A stretch of 60,490 nucleotides of DNA from Paenibacillus tianmuensis (lineage in GTDB: Bacteria; Bacillota; Bacilli; Paenibacillales; NBRC-103111), in contig NZ_FMTT01000036.1 in the NCBI RefSeq assembly GCF_900100345.1, positions 1-60,490 of the forward strand. Reading direction: 5' to 3'. The notes beneath the pieces were generated by a model that saw nothing but the letters and a program-made list of their open reading frames with translations, was not told the DNA's origin and made no database searches. This document shows positions 41,601 to 50,205 of this stretch, piece by piece (within the stretch, counting starts at the first letter, position 1; each line of letters opens with the position of its first letter). The position numbers and the translations under genes were made by a program.

Positions 41601-41813
41601 TTATTTAAACACGAGGCGAAGCAGCTCAGAAATTCCTAAGTCCAGAACGTAGAAGTACACCGTTACGAAGGCAACCGTAAACAACACGACCAGCGTATAG
41701 CTAATCAGCTCTTTACGGGTAGGCCACTTCACTTTTTTCAGCTCAGACCAGCTATCGCCGAAAAAGGAAAATGTGTTGCCGAATCCCTGCTTCATTTTAG
41801 CCAAAAAGGACAC
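41601..41813 (-). CDS. secE: Preprotein translocase subunit SecE
   Basis: A 70-residue single-helix SecE: amphipathic DSWSELKKVKWPTRKELISY, then a membrane segment TLVVLFTVAFVTVYFYVLDL. It clamps SecY in the translocon. A little longer than the 59-residue B. subtilis protein through its N-terminus. Between rpmG and nusG. Confidence 0.96.
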   Translation of the reverse strand: MSFLAKMKQGFGNTFSFFGDSWSELKKVKWPTRKELISYTLVVLFTVAFVTVYFYVLDLGISELLRLVFK

Positions 41814-41830
41814 AACTACACCTCCAAAAA

Positions 41831-41980
41831 CTAGCGAGTCTCGCGATGAGCAGTTTGCTCATTGCAAAACTTGCAATATTTCTTGAGCTCCATGCGGTCA
41901 GGATGGTTGCGCTTATTTTTGGTGGATGCATAGTTTCTTTGCTTGCAGTTTGTGCACGCTAATGTGATGATCACCCGCAT
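41831..41980 (-). CDS. rpmG: 50S ribosomal protein L33, zinc-binding form
   Basis: A 49-residue L33, [20 protein letters not shown] then [20 protein letters not shown]. Two CxxC pairs (C9/C12 and C36/C39) mark the zinc-binding type; a zinc-free paralogue may exist elsewhere. ATG at 41980 after AGGAGGTGTACATC. First gene of rpmG-secE-nusG. Confidence 0.95.
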   Translation of the reverse strand: MRVIITLACTNCKQRNYASTKNKRNHPDRMELKKYCKFCNEQTAHRETR

Positions 41981-42031
41981 GATGTACACCTCCTACGGAC
42001 CAGCCTCGAAATTTACAACCTTACACGACCA

Positions 42032-42061
42032 GCAAAAAAAAAACGCCTTTTCGTCTAAGGC
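42032..42061 (-). terminator. Attenuator-like hairpin at the start of the rpmG transcript
   Basis: GCCTT (42061-42057) pairs with AAGGC (42049-42045), with a 7-nt loop, followed by G and an uninterrupted T10. It begins only a few bases after the predicted start site of the rpmG-secE-nusG promoter. Short stem but a perfect U-tract. Confidence 0.55.
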
Positions 42062-42071
42062 TACCCGATAT

Positions 42072-42100
42072 ACTTTAGCATACGGCCTATCTTCTGTCAA
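42072..42100 (-). promoter_or_regulatory. sigma-A promoter of rpmG-secE-nusG
   Basis: Perfect TTGACA (42100-42095), 17 bp, TAAAGT (42077-42072) with TGC giving an extended -10. Confidence 0.85.
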
Positions 42101-42200
42101 GGAAAAAGGATTAACATAGCGCCTGTCCCGTCTCATCCATTATTGACCAGGCGGCTCGTTCCTAAACGAAAACTTGATCATTTTTTTACAAAAGGACATC

Positions 42201-42229
42201 TTGCCACGCGCGAACATTTGTTCTATAAT
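42201..42229 (+). promoter_or_regulatory. Plus-strand sigma-A promoter with LexA-like box in its spacer
   Basis: TTGCCA (42201-42206), exactly 17 bp, TATAAT (42224-42229). The spacer carries CGAACATTTGTTCT (42211-42224), which has the GAAC-N4-GTTC core of the Bacillus LexA (DinR) box CGAACRNRYGTTYC and differs from it at two positions. LexA bound here would block the promoter. No protein gene follows. Confidence 0.6.
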
Positions 42230-42235
42230 AATCTC

Positions 42236-42404
42236 TAAACATATAAGAAAAGCTTCTTATCGAAGCCATTTCGAGGAAGATACATTCGTGTTTTAGTGGA
42301 AGCTTTTCTTGCGATATAGAATTCAACCAGCTCCGCTGATAACTTATAAATTCTATATCTAAAAAAACAAAAAAGCACCTTGCTATCACAGCAATAAAGG
42401 CGCT
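42236..42404 (+). ncRNA. Candidate hairpin-rich small RNA convergent with sigH
   Basis: The ~170 nt downstream of the plus-strand promoter contain no ORF with a ribosome site. They fold into a 12-bp stem AAGAAAAGCTTC (42245-42256) / GAAGCTTTTCTT (42299-42310) with an inner TCGAA-GCCAT-TTCGA hairpin. An 11-bp stem GATATAGAATT (42313-42323) / AATTCTATATC (42349-42359) with inner ACCAGC-TCC-GCTGAT follows, then the sigH terminator hairpin read in reverse. No known RNA family was recognised. Confidence 0.45.
42360..42404 (-). terminator. Terminator after sigH
   Basis: AGCGCCTT / AAGGTGCT (one G-U pair) with inner TTGCT-GTGAT-AGCAA, followed by TTTTTTGTTTTTTT on the minus strand. It lies 10 bp after the sigH stop. 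Confidence 0.9.
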
Positions 42405-42414
42405 TATCTATGTT

Positions 42415-43059
42415 TTATGCGTCACGCACTTCCAGATACCTCTCCAGCTTGCGCTTCACGCGCTGCAATGCATTGTCAATCGACTTGACGTGCCTGTCCA
42501 AATCGACGGCGATTTCCTGATAGGACCGTCCGTCCAAATACAGCATCAGCACTCTGCGTTCCAGGTCGCTCAATATCTCTCCCATTTTATCTTCCAGCCC
42601 GCTGAACTCCTCCTGGTTAATGATCAATTCCTCGGGATCGGATACGCGGGAGCCGCAAATGACATCGAGCAGCGTCCTGTCGGAATCTTCATCATAGATG
42701 GGTTTGTCCAACGAAACGTAGGAATTTAGGGGGATATGCTTCTGGCGAGTGGCGGTTTTGATGGCCGTAATGATTTGGCGGGTGATGCAAAGCTCGGCAA
42801 ACGCTTTGAAGGAGGCTAGCTTATCGCCGCGGAAGTCGCGGATCGATTTATATAGGCCGATCATTCCCTCTTGTACGATATCCTCTCTATCAGCGCCGAT
42901 TAGAAAATAAGAGCGCGCTTTGGCGCGAACGAAGTTCTTGTACTTGTTGATCAAGTACTCCAGGGCGTCGCTATCCCCTTCACGGACTGCTTCGACCACA
43001 TCTTCGTCTGCCTTGAGGTCGTATTCGTACATTCTCAACTCTTTGAGGTCGACACTCAC
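42415..43059 (-). CDS. sigH: RNA polymerase sigma factor SigH (Spo0H)
   Basis: A 214-residue sigma-70-family factor for the transition state and start of sporulation. Region 2 reads YLINKYKNFVRAKARSYFLI, DREDIVQEGMIGLYKSIRDF (2.1-2.2) and FAELCITRQIITAIKTATRQ (2.4); region 4 has RSYQEIAVDLDRHVKSIDNA. The start is GTG with GGAGGG 6 nt upstream. Own sigma-A promoter; a convergent small transcript may face its 3' end. Confidence 0.96.
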   Translation of the reverse strand: MSVDLKELRMYEYDLKADEDVVEAVREGDSDALEYLINKYKNFVRAKARSYFLIGADREDIVQEGMIGLYKSIRDFRGDKLASFKAFAELCITRQIITAIKTATRQKHIPLNSYVSLDKPIYDEDSDRTLLDVICGSRVSDPEELIINQEEFSGLEDKMGEILSDLERRVLMLYLDGRSYQEIAVDLDRHVKSIDNALQRVKRKLERYLEVRDA

Positions 43060-43096
43060 TACAATCCCTCCGGCCCAACGCTTGAAAGATAGGACT

Positions 43097-43126
43097 AGTA
43101 TACATTATGTAATCTAGCGCCGTCAA
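43097..43126 (-). promoter_or_regulatory. sigma-A promoter of sigH
   Basis: TTGACG (43126-43121), 18 bp, TATACT (43102-43097), in the rae1-sigH gap. In B. subtilis sigH is repressed by AbrB; no specific site can be read here. Confidence 0.7.
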
Positions 43127-43188
43127 CCGGATTCCCGCTACAAAAAGCTAGATTGTTGCTGGATCAACAGGCATCGCCTTCAAAGCCT

Positions 43189-43704
43189 CTAATTCCCCCT
43201 GCGCCATTTCTCCAACTGATCGCGTATATCTCCGCTAAGCCTGCTGTCGAACGAATTGCGCTTCGGCGGTGCTTCGGTGTCGATCGTCCGGCGGATTTCC
43301 TGGCGAATCTGCCTCACCTTGACCAAAAGCTCGCTTGCCGGAATTCGGAGAGCCCCTTTGCCGAAAATTACATGCTGCTCCGTCATATCGGAGGTCGCGA
43401 CATATACCTGCTTGCGCCGTCCGATATGGCCGGTGACGAGCCTTTCGATCAGCTCGTCCGCCGTTTCCTTTTCCTTGGTGTAGTACACCGGGAGTTTGCT
43501 TTGCAAATATTTGCCGCCAAGCCCCGGCACGTAGTAAGCGTCAAACACCACGATAACCTTCATCCCTGAGAACGACTGGTACTCGGCCATCGTTTCGATC
43601 AGCCGGTCGCGTGCTTCCTCCAGCCGGATCTCCTTCAGCTTTTGCAATTCCGGCCATGATCCGATGATGTTGTAGCCGTCTACGATGAGGATCTCCTGAA
43701 TCAT
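43189..43704 (-). CDS. rae1: NYN-domain ribonuclease Rae1 (YacP)
   Basis: A 171-residue PIN-like NYN nuclease. Acidic active-site residues in ILIVDGYNIIGSWP, FDAYYVPG and the late VATSDMTEQHVI. B. subtilis Rae1 enters the ribosomal A site and cleaves certain mRNAs during translation. The ATG at 43704 has GGGG 9 nt upstream. It follows rlmB by 24 bp. Confidence 0.9.
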   Translation of the reverse strand: MIQEILIVDGYNIIGSWPELQKLKEIRLEEARDRLIETMAEYQSFSGMKVIVVFDAYYVPGLGGKYLQSKLPVYYTKEKETADELIERLVTGHIGRRKQVYVATSDMTEQHVIFGKGALRIPASELLVKVRQIRQEIRRTIDTEAPPKRNSFDSRLSGDIRDQLEKWRRGN

Positions 43705-43728
43705 GCCGCATCGCCCCGCAGCATGACG

Positions 43729-44469
43729 CTATTCCGCAGCCATTCGCTGCCGGACGACTTCATACATGAAGACCGACGCTGCGACCGAGGCGTTAAGCGA
43801 ATTGATTTGACCGAACATCGGCAGTTTCAACAAAAAGTCGCATTTTTCGCGAATGAGCCGCCCGATGCCTTTGTTTTCATTGCCGATCACGATAGCCAGA
43901 GGAAGATTCAAGTTCGTTTGATAGACCGGCTGTTGCGCGCCCACATCGGCTCCGGCGATCCAAACGCCCTGCTCCTTAAGCTGTTCGATCGTCTGGGCGA
44001 GGTTGGTGACGCGGGCCACGGGCACGTATTCGACCGCGCCTGCGGAGGTTTTGGATACCGTTGCGGTCAGCCCCACGGAACGCCGCTTCGGAATGATGAC
44101 TCCGTGTACGCCGGTACAGTCTGCCGTCCGCAGGATGGACCCCAAGTTATGCGGGTCCTCGATTTCGTCGAGAATGAGCAGGAACGGCATTTCGTTTCGT
44201 TCCGCGGCTAGAGCCAGCAGATCCTCCACTTCGGCATAGGCATACGCCGCTACCTGGGCAACGACGCCTTGATGCTGCACACCGCCGGCCATTTGGTCCA
44301 GCTTGCGCTTGTCCGCAAATTGCACAATGACGCCGTTCTGCTTCGCTTCCGCGAGGATCGGCTGGGTAAGTTGTTTTTGAGCCTGCTCGGCGATCCAAAT
44401 TTTGTTAATGGTCCGCCCGGAACGCAGCGCTTCGAGTACGGAATGCTTGCCTCCAATAAATTCTTCCAC
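43729..44469 (-). CDS. rlmB: 23S rRNA 2'-O-methyltransferase RlmB (TrmH/SpoU family)
   Basis: A 246-residue SPOUT methyltransferase. N-terminal substrate-binding domain (GGKHSVLEALRSGRTINKIW), then motif 1 LDEIEDPHNLGSILRTADCT, motif 2 LAIVIGNENKGIGRLI and motif 3 LPMFGQINSLNASVAASVFM, which form the knot. RlmB modifies G2251 of 23S rRNA. The start is GTG, one base after the mrnC stop, with GGGGG upstream. Confidence 0.94.
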   Translation of the reverse strand: MEEFIGGKHSVLEALRSGRTINKIWIAEQAQKQLTQPILAEAKQNGVIVQFADKRKLDQMAGGVQHQGVVAQVAAYAYAEVEDLLALAAERNEMPFLLILDEIEDPHNLGSILRTADCTGVHGVIIPKRRSVGLTATVSKTSAGAVEYVPVARVTNLAQTIEQLKEQGVWIAGADVGAQQPVYQTNLNLPLAIVIGNENKGIGRLIREKCDFLLKLPMFGQINSLNASVAASVFMYEVVRQRMAAE

Positions 44470-44470
44470 G

Positions 44471-44938
44471 TCAGGCGTCCCCCTTTCCTGTTGTCGTTGA
44501 TGTTGCGTCCCGCTCCAAGGAGAGCATCAGCAGCTGCTGAAGCCTCTCCCACCGCTGCGTATAATACAAGTAGCCGATCAGGCACTCGAACGCCGTGCTG
44601 TGGCGGTATTCGAGTACATCGGCATTTTTGGCCGTTGTGCCCGATTTGGCGTTTCTTCCCCGCTTGACAATATCCGTCTCCTCTTCGGTCAGAAGCGGCA
44701 GCCAGCGCTGCAGCGCCTTCGCCTGCGCCTTGGCCGAGACGTACCGGGTAGACAGCCGGTGAAGATGGTTCGGCTTATGATTCGTCTGCGAGACGACATA
44801 TTGCCGGATAAAGACTTCGTAGACGGCATCGCCTATATAGGCCAACACGAGGGGATTCAGCAGCCTCGGCTCGCGTGAAGGCGGAAAAGAAAACAAATTC
44901 GCTTGCAAATAGGGCAGCGCCTGTTCATCTCGTTCCAT
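44471..44938 (-). CDS. mrnC: Mini-ribonuclease III
   Basis: A 155-residue RNase III domain without the dsRNA-binding domain. The catalytic LAYIGDAVYEVFIR and second acidic box STAFECLIGYLYY are intact. Mini-III matures 23S rRNA ends in B. subtilis. The ATG at 44938 is chosen for GGAG 8 nt upstream; a longer frame overlaps cysS. It starts 4 bp after cysS, clearly in operon. Confidence 0.95.
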   Translation of the reverse strand: MERDEQALPYLQANLFSFPPSREPRLLNPLVLAYIGDAVYEVFIRQYVVSQTNHKPNHLHRLSTRYVSAKAQAKALQRWLPLLTEEETDIVKRGRNAKSGTTAKNADVLEYRHSTAFECLIGYLYYTQRWERLQQLLMLSLERDATSTTTGKGDA

Positions 44939-44942
44939 CGCT

Positions 44943-46340
44943 CTAGCTCCGCCGCCAACGAATGCCTTGGGCCGTATCCTCAAGCACGATGCCGCGCTCG
45001 GTCAACAAATTGCGGATTTCGTCGGCACGCGCCCAATTTTTCGCTTTGCGGGCTTCCGTCCGCTCGACGATCAATTGTTCGATTTCTTCATCCAGCAGGT
45101 CCTCAGCTTCAGGAGCTAGTATGCCCAGCACTTGATCCATCGCTTCAAACTGCTTCAGCAGCAGCTCCAAGGTGGGAGCCGTCACTTGCTCGCGATTGAT
45201 GTACGGATTCGCCGCATTGACGAGCTCGAATACCGCCGTGATCGCGTCCGGCGTATTGAAATCGTCGTTCATCTTGCTTACGAACTGCTGCTGCGCGGTT
45301 AGCACCGCCGCCGCCATTTCGGCATCGACTTCCCCCGCTTCCGCCGTCTTGAGACGGTGCTTCAGCGAGGAAAGACAGTTCTCAATCCGCGCCAAGCTTC
45401 CTCTCGCCTGCCCCACGGCTTCGTCGCTGAAGTTGAGCGGATTGCGGTAATGGCCGGACAGCATGAAGTACCGGATCACCTCGCCCGGAATCGTCTTCAG
45501 CAGCTCATGTACATTGATTCCGTTGCCGAGCGATTTCGACATTTTCTCATCGTTGACGTTCACGAACCCGTTATGCATCCAATAGTTCGCCATCCGCTGC
45601 CCCGTCAAGCCTTCGGACTGGGCAATTTCGCATTCGTGGTGCGGGAAGGTCAGGTCCTGGCCGCCTCCGTGAATGTCGATCGAATCGCCCAAATATTTAC
45701 GGATCATCGCCGAGCATTCGATGTGCCAGCCCGGGCGCCCCTCGCCCCACGGACTCGACCAGCTGATTTCGCCCGGCTTCGCCGCTTTCCAGAGCACGAA
45801 ATCTTGCGGGCTTTCCTTCCGCTTGTCGACATCCACGCGAATGCCATATTGCAGTTCTTCCAGGTTCTGGTTAGACAGCTTGCCGTACTCCGGAAATTTG
45901 GCCGTCCGGAAGAAGACGTCCCCGCCGGCCTCGTAGGCATAGTCTTTTTCCACCAGTCCGGAGATGAAGTCGATGATCTCGGCCATGTTCTGGGTGACGC
46001 GCGGATGAAGCGTCGATTCCCGCACCCCGAGCCCTTTGGTATCTTCGTAATATTTTTGCACGAACAAGTCGGCAACCTCTGGTACGGTGACTCCCATTTC
46101 GGCCGCTTTTTTAATCAGCTTGTCGTCCACATCCGTAAAGTTGGCGGCATATGTCACTTCGTAGCCGATCGATTCCAAATAACGTCGCACGACGTCGAAA
46201 AAGATGGCCGGACGCGCGTTTCCGATGTGAATGTAGCCGTACACGGTGGGACCGCAGACGTACATTTTCACCATACCCGGTTCCATCGGTTTGAAATCTT
46301 CTTTCGTGCGAGTCAACGTATTATAAATCTTAAGACTCAT
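44943..46340 (-). CDS. cysS: Cysteinyl-tRNA synthetase
   Basis: A 465-residue class Ia synthetase. [19 protein letters not shown] holds a zinc Cys and the HIGH signature (as HIGN); [10 protein letters not shown] carries further zinc ligands; KMSKSLGN is the second signature. The C-terminal anticodon domain ends [13 protein letters not shown]. The start overlaps cysE by 11 bp. A Cys T-box upstream of cysE controls both. Confidence 0.97.
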   Translation of the reverse strand: MSLKIYNTLTRTKEDFKPMEPGMVKMYVCGPTVYGYIHIGNARPAIFFDVVRRYLESIGYEVTYAANFTDVDDKLIKKAAEMGVTVPEVADLFVQKYYEDTKGLGVRESTLHPRVTQNMAEIIDFISGLVEKDYAYEAGGDVFFRTAKFPEYGKLSNQNLEELQYGIRVDVDKRKESPQDFVLWKAAKPGEISWSSPWGEGRPGWHIECSAMIRKYLGDSIDIHGGGQDLTFPHHECEIAQSEGLTGQRMANYWMHNGFVNVNDEKMSKSLGNGINVHELLKTIPGEVIRYFMLSGHYRNPLNFSDEAVGQARGSLARIENCLSSLKHRLKTAEAGEVDAEMAAAVLTAQQQFVSKMNDDFNTPDAITAVFELVNAANPYINREQVTAPTLELLLKQFEAMDQVLGILAPEAEDLLDEEIEQLIVERTEARKAKNWARADEIRNLLTERGIVLEDTAQGIRWRRS

Positions 46341-46992
46341 GTTTCACGGCTCCTCCAATTCTGGTCTTTTCTTTATGGGCCTCCGCCTTCAGCTCGTCGA
46401 TTTGCTGCTGCATTTGGCGAATCATATCGAGAACAGGGTCCGAAAGCTTGTCATGCTCCAAGCGTCCGACGCGTACGCCGTCCCGCTTGACGATTTTGCC
46501 CGGGATTCCGACGACGGTGCTGTTGGCTGGGACTTCGCTTAATACGACAGAGTTCGACCCGATCCGCGAGTTATCCCCTACCGTGAAGGACCCAAGCACT
46601 TTCGCCCCCGCTGAGATGACCACGTTGTTGCCGATGGTCGGATGCCGCTTCCCCCGCTCCTTGCCGGTACCCCCGAGCGTTACGCCGTGATAGAGCAGCA
46701 CGTCGTCGCCGATCTCGCACGTTTCTCCAATGACGACACCCATGCCGTGGTCGATGAAAAAACGCCTCCCGATTACAGCGCCGGGGTGTATTTCGATCCC
46801 TGTCATAAAACGGCTGGCTTGCGAAATGATGCGCGCGAGGGTGAACCAGCTTTTTTTATAAAACCAGTGCGCCACACGATGCCCCCAGAGAGCGTGCAAA
46901 CCGGAATAGGTGAACACGACCTCAAACCAGCCTCTCGCCGCCGGATCGTTCTCAAAGATCGTTTCGATGTCTTCTTTCATTCTGACAAACAC
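46330..46992 (-). CDS. cysE: Serine O-acetyltransferase
   Basis: A 220-residue enzyme making O-acetylserine for cysteine synthesis. An N-terminal helical domain, then left-handed beta-helix hexapeptide repeats ([40 protein letters not shown]), with catalytic His in DHGMG and YHGVTLGG. The C-terminal ~30 residues are a charged helix. The GTG at 46992 follows GGGGGATGATTC; the ATG four codons later is the alternative. Confidence 0.94.
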   Translation of the reverse strand: MFVRMKEDIETIFENDPAARGWFEVVFTYSGLHALWGHRVAHWFYKKSWFTLARIISQASRFMTGIEIHPGAVIGRRFFIDHGMGVVIGETCEIGDDVLLYHGVTLGGTGKERGKRHPTIGNNVVISAGAKVLGSFTVGDNSRIGSNSVVLSEVPANSTVVGIPGKIVKRDGVRVGRLEHDKLSDPVLDMIRQMQQQIDELKAEAHKEKTRIGGAVKHES

Positions 46993-47038
46993 GAATCATC
47001 CCCCGTTCCTGTGCGCACGCTTCGTTTACGCATCACGC

Positions 47039-47376
47039 AAAAAAACGCCTTCTACAGCCGTTTCGGCTGCAGAGGCGTCTTTTTTCGCGGTTCCACTCTG
47101 CTTGGATAAACGTACAAGGGCAACGCACGTCCCAACGTCTATCCGTCTCAATCGTTCGTATCGTGAACGTCACGGTAAAGACTACCCTGCCGCTGCACCG
47201 GAGCGCTCGCGTCAGATCGTCTTTACGGCTCCCGGGTGCACTTCCGTAAAAGGGGAATTGAACGACTCGCAGCCGATTCGTTTCCGAACCGATCGTCCTC
47301 TCTGGGAATCCCGACTTTTCCGTACTTTCCCGTTCGTCGCCGTAGATGTATGTTATCGAAGAAATGATCTTATTTT
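47039..47376 (-). ncRNA. T-box leader (Cys) upstream of cysE-cysS
   Basis: The T-box AGAGTGGAACCGCG lies at 47099-47086, followed by terminator ACGCCT / AGGCGT with inner CAGCCG / CGGCTG and T7 (47078-47039). Upstream are the AGAGAGGA motif of stem I and a likely UGC (Cys) specifier in GGCTGCGAG at 47271-47269, beside the 3' strand of stem I (CGTTC pairing with GAACG). Uncharged tRNA-Cys should therefore open the operon. Confidence 0.88.
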
Positions 47377-47382
47377 TTTCTA

Positions 47383-47411
47383 AGTATATAAGAAAACTGT
47401 AGGCATTACAA
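47383..47411 (-). promoter_or_regulatory. Promoter of the T-box-cysE-cysS unit
   Basis: TTGTAA (47411-47406), 17 bp, TATACT (47388-47383). The -35 overlaps the gltX stop codon. Confidence 0.6.
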
Positions 47412-48857
47412 TAGCTTCTTGATGCGTGCGGACACCGTTTCTTTTCCCAGCAAATGCAGCGTCATGTTCAGGTCGGGCCCGTGCATTTGTCCCGTCAGCG
47501 CCACGCGGATCGTCATGAACAGCTGCTTTCCTTTATAGCCAGTCTCTGTCTGCACCGCCTTGATCATCGCTTTCAGCGCATCCACGGTAAACTCGGTTGC
47601 GGCCTCGACCTGCTTCAAGAAGCTGCCAAGAACGATCGGCGCATGCTCTTCGGCCAGCATCGCTTTGGCCTCATCGTCATAGCTGACGTCCTCACGGAAG
47701 AACAGCTCGGACAACGGCACGATTTCGGCGGTATAACGCAGCTGCTCCTGATAAAGCCCGACGAGCGAGTGAACCCACTGCTCCTGCTCGGGACTGAGCG
47801 TCTCCGGCAGTTTTCCAGCTTTCTGCAAATGTGGCAGCGCCAGCTTTGTAATCCGCGCGGTATCGGCTTTTTTAATATAAACATTATTCATCCAATTGAG
47901 CTTATCCATGTCGAATACGGCCGGACTTTTGGACACCCGGTCCAGATCGAACTGCTCGATCAGCTCTTCTCTGGTGAAAATTTCTTCCTCGCCTTTGGGC
48001 GACCAGCCGAGCAGAGCGATAAAGTTCATGACCGCTTCCGGCAAATACCCGAGCTCTTTGTACTGCTCGATGAATTGGATGATAGACTCGTCCCGCTTGC
48101 TCATCTTCTTGCGGTCCGGATTCAAGATGAGCGCCAGATGGGCAAACTCCGGCACAGGTAGCCTGAGCGCCTCGTACATCATAATTTGCCGCGGCGTATT
48201 GGTCAAATGCTCTTCGCCACGGATGACCAATGAAATTTTCATCAGATGGTCGTCCAGAATAACGGCAAAATTATACGTCGGAATCCCGTCCGGACGCACG
48301 ATGATGAAGTCGCCGATCCCGTTGCTCTCAAACTCGACATACTCGCGAATGCGGTCCTCGAAGGCGATCACCCGGTTCTCCGGTACGCGAAACCGAATCG
48401 ACGGCTTGTGGCCCTCGGCCACAAACGCTTCGACTTGCTCCGTCGTCAGATGACGGCATCTGCCGGAATACATCGGCATCTGTCCTGCCGCCTCCTGCTC
48501 TGCGCGCTCCTTCTCCAGATCCGCTTCCGAGCAATAGCAGCGGTACGCATCACCGCTTTCCAGCAGCTGATCGACAAACGGCTGATACAAATGAAGCCGT
48601 TCCGTTTGTCGGTACGGTCCGTACGGTCCGCCGATGTCCACGCTCTCGTCCCAATCCACGCCGAGCCACTTGAGACCATTAAGCTGGCTGTCGACGCCCG
48701 ATTCCACATGTCTCGTCTGATCCGTGTCCTCGAAACGGACAACGAATTTCCCGCCTTGCTTGCGGGCAATTAAATAATCGAACAATGCCGTCCGTGCTCC
48801 ACCGATGTGCAAATGCCCTGTCGGACTCGGCGCGTATCTTACGCGAAACTCTGCCAT
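47406..48857 (-). CDS. gltX: Glutamyl-tRNA synthetase
   Basis: A 483-residue class Ib synthetase, the same length as B. subtilis GltX. HIGH-type signature [31 protein letters not shown] as the second signature, and [17 protein letters not shown] in the insert. In Bacillota lacking GlnRS this enzyme also mischarges tRNA-Gln for the amidotransferase route. Behind ispF with 73 bp between. Confidence 0.97.
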   Translation of the reverse strand: MAEFRVRYAPSPTGHLHIGGARTALFDYLIARKQGGKFVVRFEDTDQTRHVESGVDSQLNGLKWLGVDWDESVDIGGPYGPYRQTERLHLYQPFVDQLLESGDAYRCYCSEADLEKERAEQEAAGQMPMYSGRCRHLTTEQVEAFVAEGHKPSIRFRVPENRVIAFEDRIREYVEFESNGIGDFIIVRPDGIPTYNFAVILDDHLMKISLVIRGEEHLTNTPRQIMMYEALRLPVPEFAHLALILNPDRKKMSKRDESIIQFIEQYKELGYLPEAVMNFIALLGWSPKGEEEIFTREELIEQFDLDRVSKSPAVFDMDKLNWMNNVYIKKADTARITKLALPHLQKAGKLPETLSPEQEQWVHSLVGLYQEQLRYTAEIVPLSELFFREDVSYDDEAKAMLAEEHAPIVLGSFLKQVEAATEFTVDALKAMIKAVQTETGYKGKQLFMTIRVALTGQMHGPDLNMTLHLLGKETVSARIKKLL

Positions 48858-48930
48858 AATGCACTCTCCTCCCGTACTCCCGCACCAACTGCTCGCCGGA
48901 AGCCATTATGATCCGTAAAAAGATTATTTG

Positions 48931-49416
48931 TTATGATAGCACATCTTTCACAAGACAAACAACCGCCTGTGCGGCGATCCCTTCCCCTCGCCCGGTGAAG
49001 CCGAGCTGCTCCGTCGTCGTCGCTTTCACATTAATCTGCGAATGCTCCGCTTCGAGCGCAGTTGCGATCCGCTCGACCATTGCGGGAATGTACGGCGCCA
49101 TCTTCGGCTTCTGCGCGATGATCGTGCAGTCCGCATTGCCCAGACGGTACCCCGCTTTCCTGACAGTCTCCCATACCTGCACAAGCAGCTTGTAGCTGTC
49201 CGCATCTTTATACGCGGCATCCGTGTCGGGAAAATGCTTCCCGATATCCCCGAGCCCCAGCGCCCCAAGAATCGCGTCGGTCAGCGCGTGCAGCAGCACG
49301 TCCGCATCGGAATGCCCGAGCAATCCTTTTTCAAAAGGAATGTCTACCCCGCCAATAATACACTTGCGTCCCTCCACCAGTTGATGCACGTCGAACCCTT
49401 GCCCCACTCGTATCAT
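48931..49416 (-). CDS. ispF: 2-C-methyl-D-erythritol 2,4-cyclodiphosphate synthase
   Basis: A 161-residue MEP-pathway enzyme. The zinc ligands Asp and His of [10 protein letters not shown], the [20 protein letters not shown] core and the C-terminal [20 protein letters not shown] are intact. The ATG at 49416 overlaps the ispD stop (ATGA), implying coupled translation; a longer frame has no ribosome site. Confidence 0.97.
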   Translation of the reverse strand: MIRVGQGFDVHQLVEGRKCIIGGVDIPFEKGLLGHSDADVLLHALTDAILGALGLGDIGKHFPDTDAAYKDADSYKLLVQVWETVRKAGYRLGNADCTIIAQKPKMAPYIPAMVERIATALEAEHSQINVKATTTEQLGFTGRGEGIAAQAVVCLVKDVLS

Positions 49417-50120
49417 GACTCTCGCTCTCCCCTGACATGTCGAATGATCCACTCGGCCCAAGGCAAATCCTCAGGCGTCGTGATTTTGATATTGTAATAG
49501 TCGGCCTCGACTACGGCGACCCGGACGCCAAGCCGTTCGACCAGCATGGCGTCGTCCGTCCCGACGAAGCCTTCCTCCCGTGCCCGCTCGTGCGCTTCGC
49601 GCAATAAAGAAAAGCGAAAAGCCTGCGGGGTCTGAATCGCCCACAAGCTGCGCCGGTCCGGGGTCGCTTGGATCAACCCTTCGCCGTCCACGATTTTAAT
49701 CGTATCTTTTACGGGTACGGCCAAAACAGCCGCTTCAGTCTCTATCGCTTTATCCAGGCATGCCACGATATGCTCCCGGTCGGCAAAGGGCCGGACGCCG
49801 TCGTGCACCATTACCCATCGGACGGCGCCGTCCAAGGCCAACAGCCCTTGGTAAACGGAGTCTTGACGTTCCTTCCCCCCGGGAATGACCCGCTTCACCT
49901 TTCTTAGCCCGTAGGTCTCGATATAACCCCGGCACCGCTCTACATCGTCTGCTCCCGTAACCAACACGACGTCGCTTACGGCTTCCAGCCGATCGAACAG
50001 TTCCAGCGTATGTACCAAAATCGGTTTACCGTCCAGCAGCAAGTATTGCTTGCTTTCTTGTGTTCGCATCCGCGAGCCTCTGCCCGCGGCTACGACCACG
50101 ACCCCCAGTTTATCCGTCAC
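49413..50120 (-). CDS. ispD: 2-C-methyl-D-erythritol 4-phosphate cytidylyltransferase
   Basis: A 235-residue nucleotidyltransferase: [20 protein letters not shown] (CTP loop), [11 protein letters not shown], and VTGTDDA-type [14 protein letters not shown]. It precedes ispF in the isoprenoid pathway. The GTG at 50120 is preferred because AGGTGG lies in front; the GTG three codons earlier lacks one. Confidence 0.95.
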   Translation of the reverse strand: MTDKLGVVVVAAGRGSRMRTQESKQYLLLDGKPILVHTLELFDRLEAVSDVVLVTGADDVERCRGYIETYGLRKVKRVIPGGKERQDSVYQGLLALDGAVRWVMVHDGVRPFADREHIVACLDKAIETEAAVLAVPVKDTIKIVDGEGLIQATPDRRSLWAIQTPQAFRFSLLREAHERAREEGFVGTDDAMLVERLGVRVAVVEADYYNIKITTPEDLPWAEWIIRHVRGERES

Positions 50121-50205
50121 CTTGTCCACCTGCCACTATCGTTCGGCTCCGAGTAAAGCAAACCTGTTTGCCTTATTCCAAGCGCATCTATCTTATCATA
50201 CCGTG

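Noticed and set aside
42186..42389. 67-residue minus-strand ORF in the sigH-rpmG gap
   Set aside because: No Shine-Dalgarno, and it runs through both long inverted repeats; better explained as structured non-coding DNA.
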